DNA of 64,000 nt, from assembly GCA_016285355.1 (NCBI GenBank), contig JAEEQP010000014.1, positions 6,779 to 70,778 on the forward strand, given 5' to 3'. A model generated the notes under the pieces. It saw nothing but the letters and a program-made list of their open reading frames with translations, made no database searches and was not told the origin of the DNA. Positions 50,630-59,844 of this stretch are shown in pieces; the first letter of the stretch is position 1; each line of letters begins with the position of its first letter. Origin of the DNA: Bacteroidales bacterium. GTDB lineage: Bacteria > Bacteroidota > Bacteroidia > Bacteroidales > F082. A program made the position numbers and the translations under genes.

Positions 50630-52141
50630 TTAACCCACGTGAATGTTATCCTTCACTAATTTCAAAATCTTCTTCGTGTCGTTGCCGAGGTCCTTGCGGA
50701 GGTTGGCATCCTTGAAATCGGAGAGGAATTTGATCATGTAGTCGACAATGGCGTCGGAGAACACACCCTTGGCGGTGTAGATCTCACGGTCCTTGTCGAG
50801 TTCCTTGGCGGCGGCCACGCAGCTGTCGGGCAGTTGTTCGAGGCTTTCTTGCAATTGCTTGTTCTTCTCGTCGTGGATATTGACCCCGAGGCCGACGTAG
50901 GTCTTTTCGGCAATCTCAAGCGCATCGGGCATCTCAAAGCCGTGACGGGCAGCGGCGCAGAGGGCGGCCATCAGCAGGTACATGTCGGCGCAGCCGTCGG
51001 AAGCACGCCATTCGAAGGTCTGCTTCTCGCTGAAGTCCTTGTTCGACTTCTTTTCCAGCGGGTTGGCGCTGGCTGACATATCCTTGCCATTGCTAATCCA
51101 GCCCAACGGCACGCGCACCAAGGCGCTGCGGTTGCTGTAAGACCAGCACAGTGAAGTCGGAGCTTCCTGATGAGGCACCAAACGCAGGAATGACAGCGGG
51201 TTGGGGTTACCAAAGGCAGGCAACGAGGTACCAGCTACCATGTAGCCAGCGATGGCCTTCTTGGCGTAGTCGGTCAGTTCGCCGTTCTTCACCATCACGC
51301 TCTTGCCGTCCTTCGTGAACTTGCAGTGGACGTGCATACCCGAGCCGGCCTTGCCCACAGTGATCTTCGGGGCAAAGGTCAGGGTGACGCCATATTCGTA
51401 AGCCAGTTGGCGCATGATCCATTTGGCGACTACCAGTTGGTCGGCGGCGTCCTCGATGTTGGTGGGCAGGAACTCGATTTCGTTTTGCTCGTAGATCTTG
51501 CCGTCGTAGGTGAAGTTACCCACTTCGGAGTGACCGTACTTGATTAAACCACCGGCTTGGGCGATGAGGCGCATGGCCTCGACGCGGTACTCGGTGAACT
51601 TGTTGAACGGGGCGCTCTCGTGGTAGCCCTTTTGGTCGGGCACCTCGTAAATCTCTTCGTCATCGGCGATGATGTAATACTCCAACTCGCCCATGGTCTC
51701 CATGCAGAGGCCCGTGGTCTTCTTGAACACTTCATGCGCCTTGTGCAAGATGTGCTCGGGTGAGCTTTCGAAGGGCTCGCCGTCGCGGTTGTAGAAGGAG
51801 CAGAGGATGTCCAAGGTCGGCACCTCGGTGAAGGGGTTGCGGAAGGCCGTCTTGTACTTCGGCACCACATAGAGGTCGCTCTTTCCGGCTTCGATGAAGG
51901 GGAAGAGGCTCGAACCATCGACGCGCTCACCAGCGGTGAGAATGTTTTCGAGATGCTCCAAGCTGTGAATCACGAAGTTGAGGGTCTTCAGCTTGCCGTC
52001 CCAGCCACAATAGTGGAAGTTGACGAATTCGATTTGGTTTTCCTCGCAATAACGGATGATGTCGGCGCGAGTGAACTCTGCTGCAGGCTTCTGAAGGTAC
52101 TGCACCAGACGATTGGGGTTCATGGCAATTCTTTGGTCCAT
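50630..52141 (-). CDS. glnA: Glutamine synthetase
   Basis: A 503-residue cytosolic enzyme that makes glutamine from glutamate, ammonia and ATP. The beta-grasp N-terminal domain is followed by the catalytic barrel with METMGELEYYI (metal Glu), GSGMHVHCKFTKDG (HVH metal site), EAPTSLCWSYSNRSALVRVP and FEWRASDGCADMYLLMAA. A second methionine at residue 7 is an alternative start. A -7 box TATCTTTG (complement of 52191-52198) precedes a leader with two copies of an AT-rich repeat. The adenylylation loop of enterobacterial GlnA is not obvious. Confidence 0.93.
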   Translation of the reverse strand: MDQRIAMNPNRLVQYLQKPAAEFTRADIIRYCEENQIEFVNFHYCGWDGKLKTLNFVIHSLEHLENILTAGERVDGSSLFPFIEAGKSDLYVVPKYKTAFRNPFTEVPTLDILCSFYNRDGEPFESSPEHILHKAHEVFKKTTGLCMETMGELEYYIIADDEEIYEVPDQKGYHESAPFNKFTEYRVEAMRLIAQAGGLIKYGHSEVGNFTYDGKIYEQNEIEFLPTNIEDAADQLVVAKWIMRQLAYEYGVTLTFAPKITVGKAGSGMHVHCKFTKDGKSVMVKNGELTDYAKKAIAGYMVAGTSLPAFGNPNPLSFLRLVPHQEAPTSLCWSYSNRSALVRVPLGWISNGKDMSASANPLEKKSNKDFSEKQTFEWRASDGCADMYLLMAALCAAARHGFEMPDALEIAEKTYVGLGVNIHDEKNKQLQESLEQLPDSCVAAAKELDKDREIYTAKGVFSDAIVDYMIKFLSDFKDANLRKDLGNDTKKILKLVKDNIHVG

Positions 52142-52152
52142 TACGATTTTGT

Positions 52153-52198
52153 TATTTAAAGATTTAATAATGCTATTTAAAGATTTTGCGCAAAGATA
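52153..52198 (-). promoter_or_regulatory. glnA -7 box and repeated leader motif
   Basis: TATCTTTG (complement of 52191-52198) is followed, on the minus strand, by two copies of AAATCTTTAAATA (52174-52186 and 52153-52165), exactly 21 bp apart, or two helical turns. Confidence 0.5.
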
Positions 52199-52311
52199 GT
52201 GAATATTCCGTCATAAAAGGTCCAAAAGAAAAAATATTGTAGTTTTTTCCCGTATTAAAAGATTTATTTCTACTTTTGCAACGATAAAACGTCAAAATAA
52301 CAATTTAAACC

Positions 52312-53103
52312 ATGAAAAAATCCATTTTATTCGCACTGTTGTTTTGCTCGACTTGGGTAAATGCACAAACACTTCTTGAAAGAATTGTGGATTCTGTTTC
52401 GATAAAGGAACGTCATGAATTCATCTTGTCGAAATTGGATTCGGCTTTTATCTTTGACAATGACAAGTTGGAGTTTGTCCGCCCTTTTGAGCCAGAAAAT
52501 TGTGTCGTTTATGATACCTATAACTGCCATAAGGGTCCGGGGGGGAATTATTTCTACTATGAAGAATCCCTTGTTGACACTAACTTGTTCACCAAGAATT
52601 ATTTTGTGAGCGGAAAGTTTTTGGCAGACTGGGTCAAACTAGTAGAACAAGGGAAGGCTGGAATAAGAGTGAATGATTCATTTGTTTTTGATACTGTAAA
52701 TGACAAGGCGTATTCTTGTGTTAAGAGATATCCTCGACTTTCCAAGATTCACCATGTTTCCCATGATTTAGACACGATTCTCCATATTTCTCATGATTTA
52801 GACACGTTTTTTTGCAAGTTTGGATACCCGATACGTGAGCTTGATCATAATTATGAAGAAATTCTCGGTAAATTATTTAAAGCCGATGTGATAGATTTTG
52901 TGTTTTGTTTTCCTACTTTTTTTGGAAAGGCAGATTGGGACTTTTCAAAAGACTATGTTTTTTGGAGTCCTGGCTATTATTTTGCCATGAAAGGAGACAA
53001 ATTCTTTTACATTGATACCCAAGAAAAAAAGATATATCCCATGGAAGAGGTCGTGGAAAACCATTGGGATTGGATAACGAACGTGATTGAAAAACAAGAA
53101 TAA
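52312..53103 (+). CDS. Secreted hypothetical protein with a ten-residue tandem repeat
   Basis: A 263-residue protein with signal peptide (MKKSILFALLFCSTWVNAQ). It is not recognised. A direct repeat HVSHDLDTIL / HISHDLDTFF at about residues 149-168 comes from a 30-bp DNA duplication. The rest is rich in aromatic residues (YFYYEESL, FWSPGYYFAMKGDKFFYID). A -7 box TACTTTTG (52271-52278) precedes it. A small protein gene follows 11 bp downstream, probably co-transcribed. Confidence 0.6.
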   Translation: MKKSILFALLFCSTWVNAQTLLERIVDSVSIKERHEFILSKLDSAFIFDNDKLEFVRPFEPENCVVYDTYNCHKGPGGNYFYYEESLVDTNLFTKNYFVSGKFLADWVKLVEQGKAGIRVNDSFVFDTVNDKAYSCVKRYPRLSKIHHVSHDLDTILHISHDLDTFFCKFGYPIRELDHNYEEILGKLFKADVIDFVFCFPTFFGKADWDFSKDYVFWSPGYYFAMKGDKFFYIDTQEKKIYPMEEVVENHWDWITNVIEKQE

Positions 53104-53114
53104 AACCAAGCATT

Positions 53115-53348
53115 ATGGCACTAAAAGACTGGATGATTGCCTTCAACAACGCCAAGACGATGGAGTCGAACGGCGAGCAAGGCCCGGAATTGATTGAGGA
53201 ATACGAGCGCGTGTTGTCCAAACTGGGCGAAGGGCCTTTCACTGAGGCCGAGGAACATGTGCGGGAGGAGGTGCGCCGCAATTTGAAAGAGTTGTATTCT
53301 CTCAATGGGGATGAGGAGAAAGCGAAGGAATATTCCGAATTTTGTTGA
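53115..53348 (+). CDS. Small acidic hypothetical protein, end overlapped by a cassette repeat
   Basis: A 77-residue, mostly helical, charged protein (MALKDWMIAFNNAKTMESNG ... EEVRRNLKELYSLNGDEEKA). It is not recognised. Its last codons and stop lie inside the 38-bp repeat that flanks the ATPase/DUF4143 gene, so the original C-terminus may have been replaced. It is likely read with the gene upstream. Confidence 0.55.
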   Translation: MALKDWMIAFNNAKTMESNGEQGPELIEEYERVLSKLGEGPFTEAEEHVREEVRRNLKELYSLNGDEEKAKEYSEFC

Positions 53349-53371
53349 AATTTTCGGAATTGAACTCCGAA
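53334..53371. repeat. Flanking direct repeat of the ATPase/DUF4143 cassette (downstream copy)
   Basis: 38 bp beginning TCCGAATTTTGTTGAAATTT and ending GAACTCCGAA, matching 54575-54612 at 37 of 38 positions in the same orientation. It contains the inverted pair TTCGGA/TCCGAA. It overlaps the stop codon of the upstream small gene. Confidence 0.85.
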
Positions 53372-53384
53372 TTTTCACGCTTTC

Positions 53385-54536
53385 TCAATAGATTTTCCCC
53401 GACCAGAGTTGTTCAAAGAACTGCTTGACAGGCCAAATTTCCACTTCCTTGAACAAACGCGGATTGGGGTCAAGCGAAGCCACGATCATACGCACATCGG
53501 GATGTTCCTCCTTGAAGGCTTTCAGGCCGTGCAAGTGCCGTGATTGCACCTCGTCTGTCGATTTGATTTCAATGCCTACTTCGGCATCGCCCAATACCAC
53601 ATCTACCTCATAGTCATTATAAGTATGCCAATACGACAGTTTTTCCAACTTGCCATGATAACCTAAATAAGCGATAATCTCTTGAACAACAAGATGTTCA
53701 AAAGCATGTCCGAAATCCGTCGAACCAGGTTGTAAGTTTCGGCGCCCCAACAGATAATTGGGAATGGAGACATCGAAATAATAAAACCGAGGTGCCTGCC
53801 GAACTTTGCGTTTCACGACCTTGGAATAAGCTGGCACCATATAACCAATCAAGGTTTCCTCCAAGATGGAAAAATAGGCCGCGACCGTTTTGGAATCGAT
53901 GCCACAATCTTGTGCGATATTGCTGTAATTCACCATCTCACCATCGGTCAAAGCGGCGGCTTCCAAAAATCGTGTGAAAGTGGAAAGGTTTCGCACCAAA
54001 GCCTCCGCCTTGATTTCCTCTCGAAGATAGACCGCGACGTATGCCTGTACCATTGACCAGTATTTGTCTGCCTTGGCCAAATAATGCCTCGGAATCATGC
54101 CTTGGTTGACAGCCTTAATCAAGTCGAAATCAGGAATTTCCGCACTTACTAAAGGATAAAGGTTGGTTTGCATGGCCCGACCGCCAAGCATATTGGCTCC
54201 ACCCCGCCGTAGTTTTCGGGCACTCGAACCACTGAGGATGAAACGGATGCCTTTTCTCACGATGAGCCATTGCACCTCATTCAAAAGTATTGGGAGCGAC
54301 TGCACCTCGTCGATGATGACCAAAGTGCCGCTCTCGCACATTTCCAAATCCTGACGCAGCAACGAAGGATTGCGTTGCAGTCGCTCAAAGGTGTTGCTTT
54401 CAAGCAAGTCGTAAAAACGGGCATCGGGGAACAATTGCAACAACAAGGTAGTTTTCCCGGTTTGTCTCGCCCCGAACAAAAAGGTGTTGTCCTCAATAAG
54501 AGTTTCTGCTGTCAAAAAACGCTCTATCATGGCCAT
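53385..54536 (-). CDS. AAA-type ATPase with DUF4143 (PD-(D/E)XK-like) domain
   Basis: I start at MAMIERFLTAETL (54536), just after the -7 box, giving 383 residues. The P-loop is FLFGARQTGKTTLLLQL (about 19-35) and Walker B is TLVIIDEVQSL. The central FILSGSSARKLRRGGANMLG is typical of this family. The C-terminal DUF4143 domain ends with YEVDVVLGDAEVGIEIKST, a D...E-x-K nuclease-like signature. The family is common, often in many copies, in Bacteroidetes and its function is unknown. Upstream, a -7 box TATTTTTG (complement of 54548-54555) is followed by two TTCGGAGT-N3-ATTCCGAA palindromes, which suggest autoregulation. The gene is bracketed by 38-bp direct repeats. Confidence 0.88.
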   Translation of the reverse strand: MAMIERFLTAETLIEDNTFLFGARQTGKTTLLLQLFPDARFYDLLESNTFERLQRNPSLLRQDLEMCESGTLVIIDEVQSLPILLNEVQWLIVRKGIRFILSGSSARKLRRGGANMLGGRAMQTNLYPLVSAEIPDFDLIKAVNQGMIPRHYLAKADKYWSMVQAYVAVYLREEIKAEALVRNLSTFTRFLEAAALTDGEMVNYSNIAQDCGIDSKTVAAYFSILEETLIGYMVPAYSKVVKRKVRQAPRFYYFDVSIPNYLLGRRNLQPGSTDFGHAFEHLVVQEIIAYLGYHGKLEKLSYWHTYNDYEVDVVLGDAEVGIEIKSTDEVQSRHLHGLKAFKEEHPDVRMIVASLDPNPRLFKEVEIWPVKQFFEQLWSGKIY

Positions 54537-54574
54537 AGATTTTGCTGCAAAAATAGTAAAATTCGGAATACTAC

Positions 54575-54612
54575 TCCGAATTTTATTGAAATTTTCGGAA
54601 TTGAACTCCGAA
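54575..54612. repeat. Flanking direct repeat and operator region of the ATPase/DUF4143 cassette (upstream copy)
   Basis: The second copy of the 38-bp repeat. Read with the bases before it (54562-54580), it supplies two TTCGGAGT-N3-ATTCCGAA palindromes placed over the expected -33 region of the ATPase promoter. Confidence 0.85.
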
Positions 54613-54627
54613 AATTCTCTATTTGTG

Positions 54628-54675
54628 CGTAAATCAGCGGAATCTCGATTTTTTAGCACATTCCGCTGATTTACG
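54628..54675. repeat. Hairpin with 16-bp perfect arms, CAGCGGAAT family, copy 1
   Basis: CGTAAATCAGCGGAAT and its exact inverse enclose a 16-nt loop. It lies upstream of the ATPase/DUF4143 gene. A hairpin with the same CAGCGGAA core lies upstream of the other ATPase gene (61129-61175). Confidence 0.85.
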
Positions 54676-54814
54676 ATTATTATTTATTTGATTCCTAATT
54701 CTTCGGGTAGCTCTGGTGTGGCAGAGTCGTTCTGAGCGACGAAATGACTGACTTCAGTTCCTTTGGTATATACATATTGTAGATTCTTGCCAAGGACTAA
54801 AGAAAAACAACGGT

Positions 54815-54949
54815 CTAGATATTATTATCCATGATGAGCCTGTAGCAATCAATGGTCCAGTTGCTCGATGCTCCGCCATGTGTGAGTAGCCCTTTCTTCA
54901 GGTTAATATCGAAGAGGATTTGTCCTAAGGAAATGATGTATTTGGTCAT
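54815..54949 (-). CDS. Possible 44-residue peptide or gene remnant
   Basis: On the minus strand an ATG opens MTKYIISLGQILFDINLKKG and ends MDNNI. A TATCTTCG sequence 25 bp upstream resembles a -7 box. In another frame, 54685-54815 is open without a start (ending ATPELPEELGIK), so the two may be pieces of one broken gene. I do not recognise it. Nothing else is visible in 54676-55179 except the promoter of the next gene (TATTTTTG at 55145-55152). Confidence 0.3.
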   Translation of the reverse strand: MTKYIISLGQILFDINLKKGLLTHGGASSNWTIDCYRLIMDNNI

Positions 54950-55179
54950 GGTGAGTGATTATGTTGCTGCGAAGATAAACAATATTTTGAAGTTACATTA
55001 CATGGTGTAGCATAAATCTATGAAATCAATGATTAGAGAATAATGAAGTTGTTTGTAAACCCAATTCATGGATTGTCGCACCAACCAAAGAGAGCTGTGA
55101 TAATGGAAAAACGTCATTTTGTGTATACTTATCGTAATTAAGTGTATTTTTGCAGGCAATAAATTACAGTTAACAAATT

Positions 55180-56409
55180 ATGAAACAGATTAAAGTATTC
55201 TGTCTCTTGCTGATTGCTCTTGTGATAAGCTTCGTTTGCCGCGCTAAAGTTGCTGATAGTTCAAATTGCTACACCCGCGCTCAAGTGGATAGTATTGTGG
55301 CTATAGAAGTACAACGACAGGTGGAATCGGTAGTGAAAGCTGAAATGATTCGGCAGGTAGACAAAGAGCTTATTGAATTGAAAGTTGATAGAGCGGCGAA
55401 TGAAAAACTAGGTACATATATTACGGAGCAGAATAATCATTTGACAATGCATGATTTCTTCATGGGTGGAATTATCACTTTCTTAGTCGCAATTGTAGGT
55501 GTTGTGATTCCGTTGATTATGAATCATAATAGTAAAGAGAGGCTGCAAAAATTAGAAAACAGAATTAATGATATTGCTGAAAAAGTTCAGGATGCTAAAC
55601 AAGATGCAGAAAAGTCAGCACGTAAATCAAAGTTTTCACAATTCTTATCTCAAGCATGGAACGAGAAGGATTTCAACAAGCAAATTGATTTAGTTTCCAA
55701 ATTGATTAAAGAATATCCAGAAAAAGATTTTGTATCAGAATCTTATTTTGCTCGAGGCACATTTTATGGAAACAATGGAGACTATGACAAATCTATTATT
55801 GATTTAACAGAAGCAATAAATAGAAATCCTGACGATGCCGAAGCTCACTATAATCGTGGGCTTTCTTATGGCTATAAAGGTGATGATGACAAGGCTATAG
55901 AAGATTATACTGAGGCGATTAGAATCAATTCGAACTATGCTGATGCGTACAATAATCGTGGGATTTCTTATGCTAATAAAAAGGAATATAATAATTCCAT
56001 AAAGGATTTTACCGAGGCAATTAGAATCAAACCGAACGCCAAAGCATACTATAATCGTGGACTTTCTTATTCCAAAATAGGCGATTATGATATGGCTATA
56101 GTGGATTTTACAAAGGCGATAAGAATCAAACCAGACTATGCTGATGCATACAATGATTGGGCATGGGCTTTATGTAGCCAGAAAAAATACGAAGAAGCTT
56201 TACCTTTGATAAACAAAGCAATTGAATTGGATGCAGATGACAGCAATTTTTATGACACCAGGTGTGTGGTAAATAAGGGTTTAGGGAAAAAAGAAGATGC
56301 TCTAAATGATGCTAAGAAAGGACTAAAAATCGCCAAAAGAAAAAGTGAAACAAAAATGCTTTCGGAATTGGAGAAAAAGATAAAGGACTTGGAAAACAAT
56401 GGAGACTGA
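55180..56409 (+). CDS. Membrane-anchored TPR protein
   Basis: 409 residues: N-terminal signal or first membrane segment (MKQIKVFCLLLIALVISFVC), a helical stretch, a membrane segment at about 93-112 (FMGGIITFLVAIVGVVIPLI) and a coiled coil (NHNSKERLQKLENRINDIAE). Five to six tetratricopeptide repeats follow, from about residue 185, with the consensus AYYNRGLSYSKIGDYDMAIVDFTKAI. TPR arrays bind partner proteins; the partner is unknown. The gene stands alone, with a -7 box TATTTTTG at 55145-55152. The repeats are similar to each other in DNA and could recombine. Confidence 0.8.
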   Translation: MKQIKVFCLLLIALVISFVCRAKVADSSNCYTRAQVDSIVAIEVQRQVESVVKAEMIRQVDKELIELKVDRAANEKLGTYITEQNNHLTMHDFFMGGIITFLVAIVGVVIPLIMNHNSKERLQKLENRINDIAEKVQDAKQDAEKSARKSKFSQFLSQAWNEKDFNKQIDLVSKLIKEYPEKDFVSESYFARGTFYGNNGDYDKSIIDLTEAINRNPDDAEAHYNRGLSYGYKGDDDKAIEDYTEAIRINSNYADAYNNRGISYANKKEYNNSIKDFTEAIRIKPNAKAYYNRGLSYSKIGDYDMAIVDFTKAIRIKPDYADAYNDWAWALCSQKKYEEALPLINKAIELDADDSNFYDTRCVVNKGLGKKEDALNDAKKGLKIAKRKSETKMLSELEKKIKDLENNGD

Positions 56410-56417
56410 ATTCATGT

Positions 56418-56531
56418 TTATCTTTTCAACATATTAAAATAAGCATCCAAAAGTTTCTGCGCGCCTGTGTACGCACTTATTCGTTGCCCGCACACATTGC
56501 TCTCGACCAAGGGTAGGAGGTCGGCGACGAG
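56418..56531 (-). pseudogene. Detached 3' end of meaB (38 codons)
   Basis: On the minus strand this reads LVADLLPLVESNVCGQRISA then YTGAQKLLDAYFNMLKR and a stop, 33 of 37 residues identical to the last 37 residues of meaB at 62802-62915. There is no upstream coding sequence: homology stops abruptly at 56531. The following stretch 56532-56814 is AT-rich and contains no gene. Part of it (GAGCTATCGGCA...ACTAAGA) echoes the sequence just before the gene at 57145. Confidence 0.85.
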
Positions 56532-56814
56532 AGCTATCGGCAGAAGAGAAGAAAAAATACTAAGAGACAGGCATTATTATGAGGGTCGGGAGATAAGGTA
56601 TAGCTTTGAAGACAAAGAATAAAAAGTATCTTCTTGACACTATATTACAAATAAGGTTATATCAAAACCACGGCAGTTATATCTTCAATCTAGAGTTATA
56701 GTTGCTGTTATTGTAATGATTTTCTAATATATAAGGTGTAAGGCGTTTTTCTAAGTTGGTTTGGGGTATTCAATGCCAACTTTGATGGAAAAACAAGAAA
56801 AAATAATTCATTAA

Positions 56815-56844
56815 TTGCCCTTTATTGAAAAAATAGTATTTTTG
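56815..56844 (+). promoter_or_regulatory. Promoter upstream of the lipoprotein/WG-repeat genes
   Basis: TTG at 56815-56817, 19 nt, then TATTTTTG at 56837-56844. The roughly 300-nt leader to the gene at 57145 has a 39-codon open frame from 56941 (MRVDLPKLYSNSF) that I cannot support as a gene. Confidence 0.6.
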
Positions 56845-57144
56845 CAGCGATTGTTCGGGGGAAAATCCGAGCAGTTGAAGGCAATTTGTGCTTGTATCCT
56901 GAAATACGAAATCTGGAAAATTTTGGAAAATGGATGCAAGATGCGAGTTGACCTGCCTAAATTGTATTCAAACAGTTTTTCTGTTGATACATATAGGCTA
57001 GGTGAACAGTATCTGTTTTATTTCCAAGGGTGTTTTCCAGAGCCTGTATTTCTAGAATAGGTACATTTCAAGTTTCCTAGCCTTCTTGTATGATGTTGTG
57101 CCGAATCGGGGGAGCTATAGGCAAAGTATAAAACTAAGAAAGAA

Positions 57145-57900
57145 ATGATTTCTATTTCAAGATTTACCAAATCATTTATTGCAATCATTATTGCTGGAGT
57201 AGTCCTGACCTTTTTCTCTTGCTCAAAGTCAGATCAAGAGAAAGCTGCTTGTCTATTAAAAGAACATGCTAAAACGATAATAGCCGATTATGAATCCTTT
57301 GAAATTATTCAAATAGATACGATTAGAGAGGTGTATTCTGATGTTTATGATGAGAAGGAGTTGAGGGATATATCTTTTATGTATTACTATTATTTGGATA
57401 GTATAAATAGTATGAAGTCAATCATTTCGGAGTTAAACGATTATATAGATGAAAACATTCCTGTTTTAGAAGACTTGGTCAGACGATCTAATAGCGCTTC
57501 TTGGCGATACTTGTCATCTTTTTCAGGAAGTAGTTATTATAACCATCTAACTGCTGAAAACGACTATATAAGCATTAAAGAGAGTGGGATGCGTTTAGCC
57601 AAAGAGTTGGATAAAGCTGATGCTATGCGTAAAAGTTTACAACAATCCGTTAGTAATTGCGATGATACATTATTAGTTTTGCAACAACGAACTACAGATT
57701 ACTATTACAATTACAAACCAAAATATCTTGGGCGTGGGACTACCGTAAAATGTAGGTATAGAGCTGAAAATGCAAATATGAAACTTATCACGTATAAAGC
57801 CGTGTTTAATGAAGACATTTCAGCGTTGGTGGCAATCAAGGACGTAACGGTTGACGATAATCAAAGTATAAAGGCTTTTGTTGATGGTTTTATCAATTAA
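57145..57900 (+). CDS. Hypothetical lipoprotein with helical body
   Basis: 251 residues with a lipoprotein signal (hydrophobic run ending LTFFSC, Cys26). The body is mostly helical and polar, with SINSMKSIISELNDYIDENI and a possible coiled coil around KELDKADAMRKSLQQSVSNC. It is not recognised. It is first of three closely spaced genes (31 and 32 bp gaps) in an AT-rich stretch; the following two encode WG-repeat proteins, so the three may act together at the cell envelope. Confidence 0.6.
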   Translation: MISISRFTKSFIAIIIAGVVLTFFSCSKSDQEKAACLLKEHAKTIIADYESFEIIQIDTIREVYSDVYDEKELRDISFMYYYYLDSINSMKSIISELNDYIDENIPVLEDLVRRSNSASWRYLSSFSGSSYYNHLTAENDYISIKESGMRLAKELDKADAMRKSLQQSVSNCDDTLLVLQQRTTDYYYNYKPKYLGRGTTVKCRYRAENANMKLITYKAVFNEDISALVAIKDVTVDDNQSIKAFVDGFIN

Positions 57901-57931
57901 AAACAATCACTATGCAATAAACCATATCACT

Positions 57932-59812
57932 ATGAAGAAGATACTGTTAATTAGTTCATTTTTAATGCTGATAAGCTACATTTCAGCATATTGTCAAAAC
58001 ATAAGTAATGTTCCTACTCCTAAAAAAGAAACTATGAATGCGGTTGGATGGAGTACTACTTATGACATTAACGACAAAAATTGGGTGGCTTGGGGATTAC
58101 GGACACCAATACTCGAAAAACGAGAAGTTAGAAATGGTGTAAATAAGGATGGCATACCTTTCAATTATTACTGGGGGTCTTTCTATTTGTGTAATAATTC
58201 TATCATAATCACGGTAAAATATAAAACTTTCTATGAACGCGAAATAGTTCACTTCCTGTTCGATTATGGTTGGGATTCGAAAAAAGGCGAGAATTGCTAT
58301 AGAAAAGTTAAAGATGCAGTTTTTTCACATTATGGCAACAATGCATCTTATGCATATAGTAATGATGAGGATTTGGTTAATTGGGTAAAAGAAGAATTGA
58401 AAAACAAAACTTCAGAAATAGCACCTATTCAGGTTATGGTCACAGAAAATAATGGATTCGGATATTATTACCCTATGATTACTTATGACCTATATCCTTA
58501 TTCTGAGAAAGAAATAACAAATTGTAAAAAAGTGCTATTTTCAAGACCTGAAGACAAAAGAGTAACTGAAACAGAGCGACTTGATGTTTATCCAACGCCC
58601 ATCAATAGCAACAAAACTATTAAAGACTATATTGATTGGAAATTGGCCAACACCCAAGGATATTATTGCCCAAAAAAATCTGCTTGGGCAGATGTTGAGT
58701 TTATGATAGAGACAGATGGCTCGGTAAGCAATTTGATAATTGACGGAGCCGAATTTCGTGTTGGGACCAGGGATTATAAGCAGTGTTTGGATGTTGAAAA
58801 AGACCTTAAAGGTTTTAATAATTGGGTTGCTGGAATAATTAATTCCATCACATTTAATCCTGGAAAACTTAACGGCAATCCTGTTCGAACGTTCTGCAAG
58901 TTTGAGATAAACTATAAAAACAATAATATAAGAGAGTTCAGAGGGGTCAATATAGTATATAATGGGGAAAAGTATGGTATTATCAATGAAGATGGAAGAT
59001 TGAACTATAGTTACGTTTTTGATGACCTTATTATTTTGGACAATACTGATTTGGAAGTTATTATAAATGGGAAACATGGGATTTTACAGGATGTACATAA
59101 GAAGTCGGGAAATGGTTTTATAGTTCCAATACAATACGACAGTATTATTAGAATATATCAAGGAGAAGGATATTATGGCCTAAAAGACTTCTATTATATT
59201 GCAATTAAGGATGGTAGGCGAACAATATATGACAAATGGGAAGAAATGTTTACTCTTGATTACAATATTGATGTCTCTTTATTTGATAGAAGTTCAGAGA
59301 TGTGGAAAACCCAAAATCTTGGCAATAAAAAACAAGGAATCGTTACTAAAAATGGCAAAGAGGTTCTGGCCTGTGAATTTGAAGGCATAGGATATTATGA
59401 TTCTAAAGAATGGGCAAAAGACAAAGGATTGGATTTATTCATAGTCAAAAAGGAAGGGAAGTTCGGAATAATTAGGTGGGATCATTCAAGTTTAGGTGAT
59501 ATAGAGAACGGAAGAAATTCAAATCAATATATTCCAATACCAAAAATGTGGTTTGATGACCTTGATATAAAGCACAACAGTTTAATACAAGGTAACAAAG
59601 ACAACCGTTTTAATTATACATTTTGGGTAAAAATGGATAGGAATGAAGGGTGGGGCTTGGTGAGAATCAATAAAAGTGGATCAGTTGATGTTCTGCTTAT
59701 GCCAGAGTTCGATAATGTTAATGCGTATAACGAGGTTTCCAAGGGAAATAAAACATATCGTATTATTATTGACGAAAATGAAAAAGCAAAAAAGACTAAA
59801 ATCAGAAAATAA
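57932..59812 (+). CDS. Secreted protein with TonB-C-like domain and WG-type repeats
   Basis: I choose ATG 57932 (MKKILLISSFLMLISYISAY, signal peptide ending CQ), giving 626 residues. Residues about 225-330 (WADVEFMIETDGSVSNLIID ... SITFNPGKLNGNPVRTFCKF) resemble the C-terminal domain of TonB-like proteins. From about 335 on, WG-like beta repeats recur: NGEKYGIINEDGRL, NGKHGILQD, NKKQGIVTKNGKEV, EGKFGIIRWD, NEGWGLVRINKSG. This family is common in Bacteroidetes and its role is unknown. The frame is open 18 codons upstream, overlapping the lipoprotein gene, but that start gives no signal peptide. Confidence 0.7.
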   Translation: MKKILLISSFLMLISYISAYCQNISNVPTPKKETMNAVGWSTTYDINDKNWVAWGLRTPILEKREVRNGVNKDGIPFNYYWGSFYLCNNSIIITVKYKTFYEREIVHFLFDYGWDSKKGENCYRKVKDAVFSHYGNNASYAYSNDEDLVNWVKEELKNKTSEIAPIQVMVTENNGFGYYYPMITYDLYPYSEKEITNCKKVLFSRPEDKRVTETERLDVYPTPINSNKTIKDYIDWKLANTQGYYCPKKSAWADVEFMIETDGSVSNLIIDGAEFRVGTRDYKQCLDVEKDLKGFNNWVAGIINSITFNPGKLNGNPVRTFCKFEINYKNNNIREFRGVNIVYNGEKYGIINEDGRLNYSYVFDDLIILDNTDLEVIINGKHGILQDVHKKSGNGFIVPIQYDSIIRIYQGEGYYGLKDFYYIAIKDGRRTIYDKWEEMFTLDYNIDVSLFDRSSEMWKTQNLGNKKQGIVTKNGKEVLACEFEGIGYYDSKEWAKDKGLDLFIVKKEGKFGIIRWDHSSLGDIENGRNSNQYIPIPKMWFDDLDIKHNSLIQGNKDNRFNYTFWVKMDRNEGWGLVRINKSGSVDVLLMPEFDNVNAYNEVSKGNKTYRIIIDENEKAKKTKIRK

Positions 59813-59844
59813 TCACAAGAGTAACAATTTAAAAGAATAATAAA

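Noticed and set aside
56815..57060. 81-residue reading frame beginning MPFIEKIVFLQ
   Set aside because: It starts at a TTG and contains a good -7 promoter box (56837-56844) 22 bp inside, so the first part is promoter DNA; no family or start signal supports the rest.
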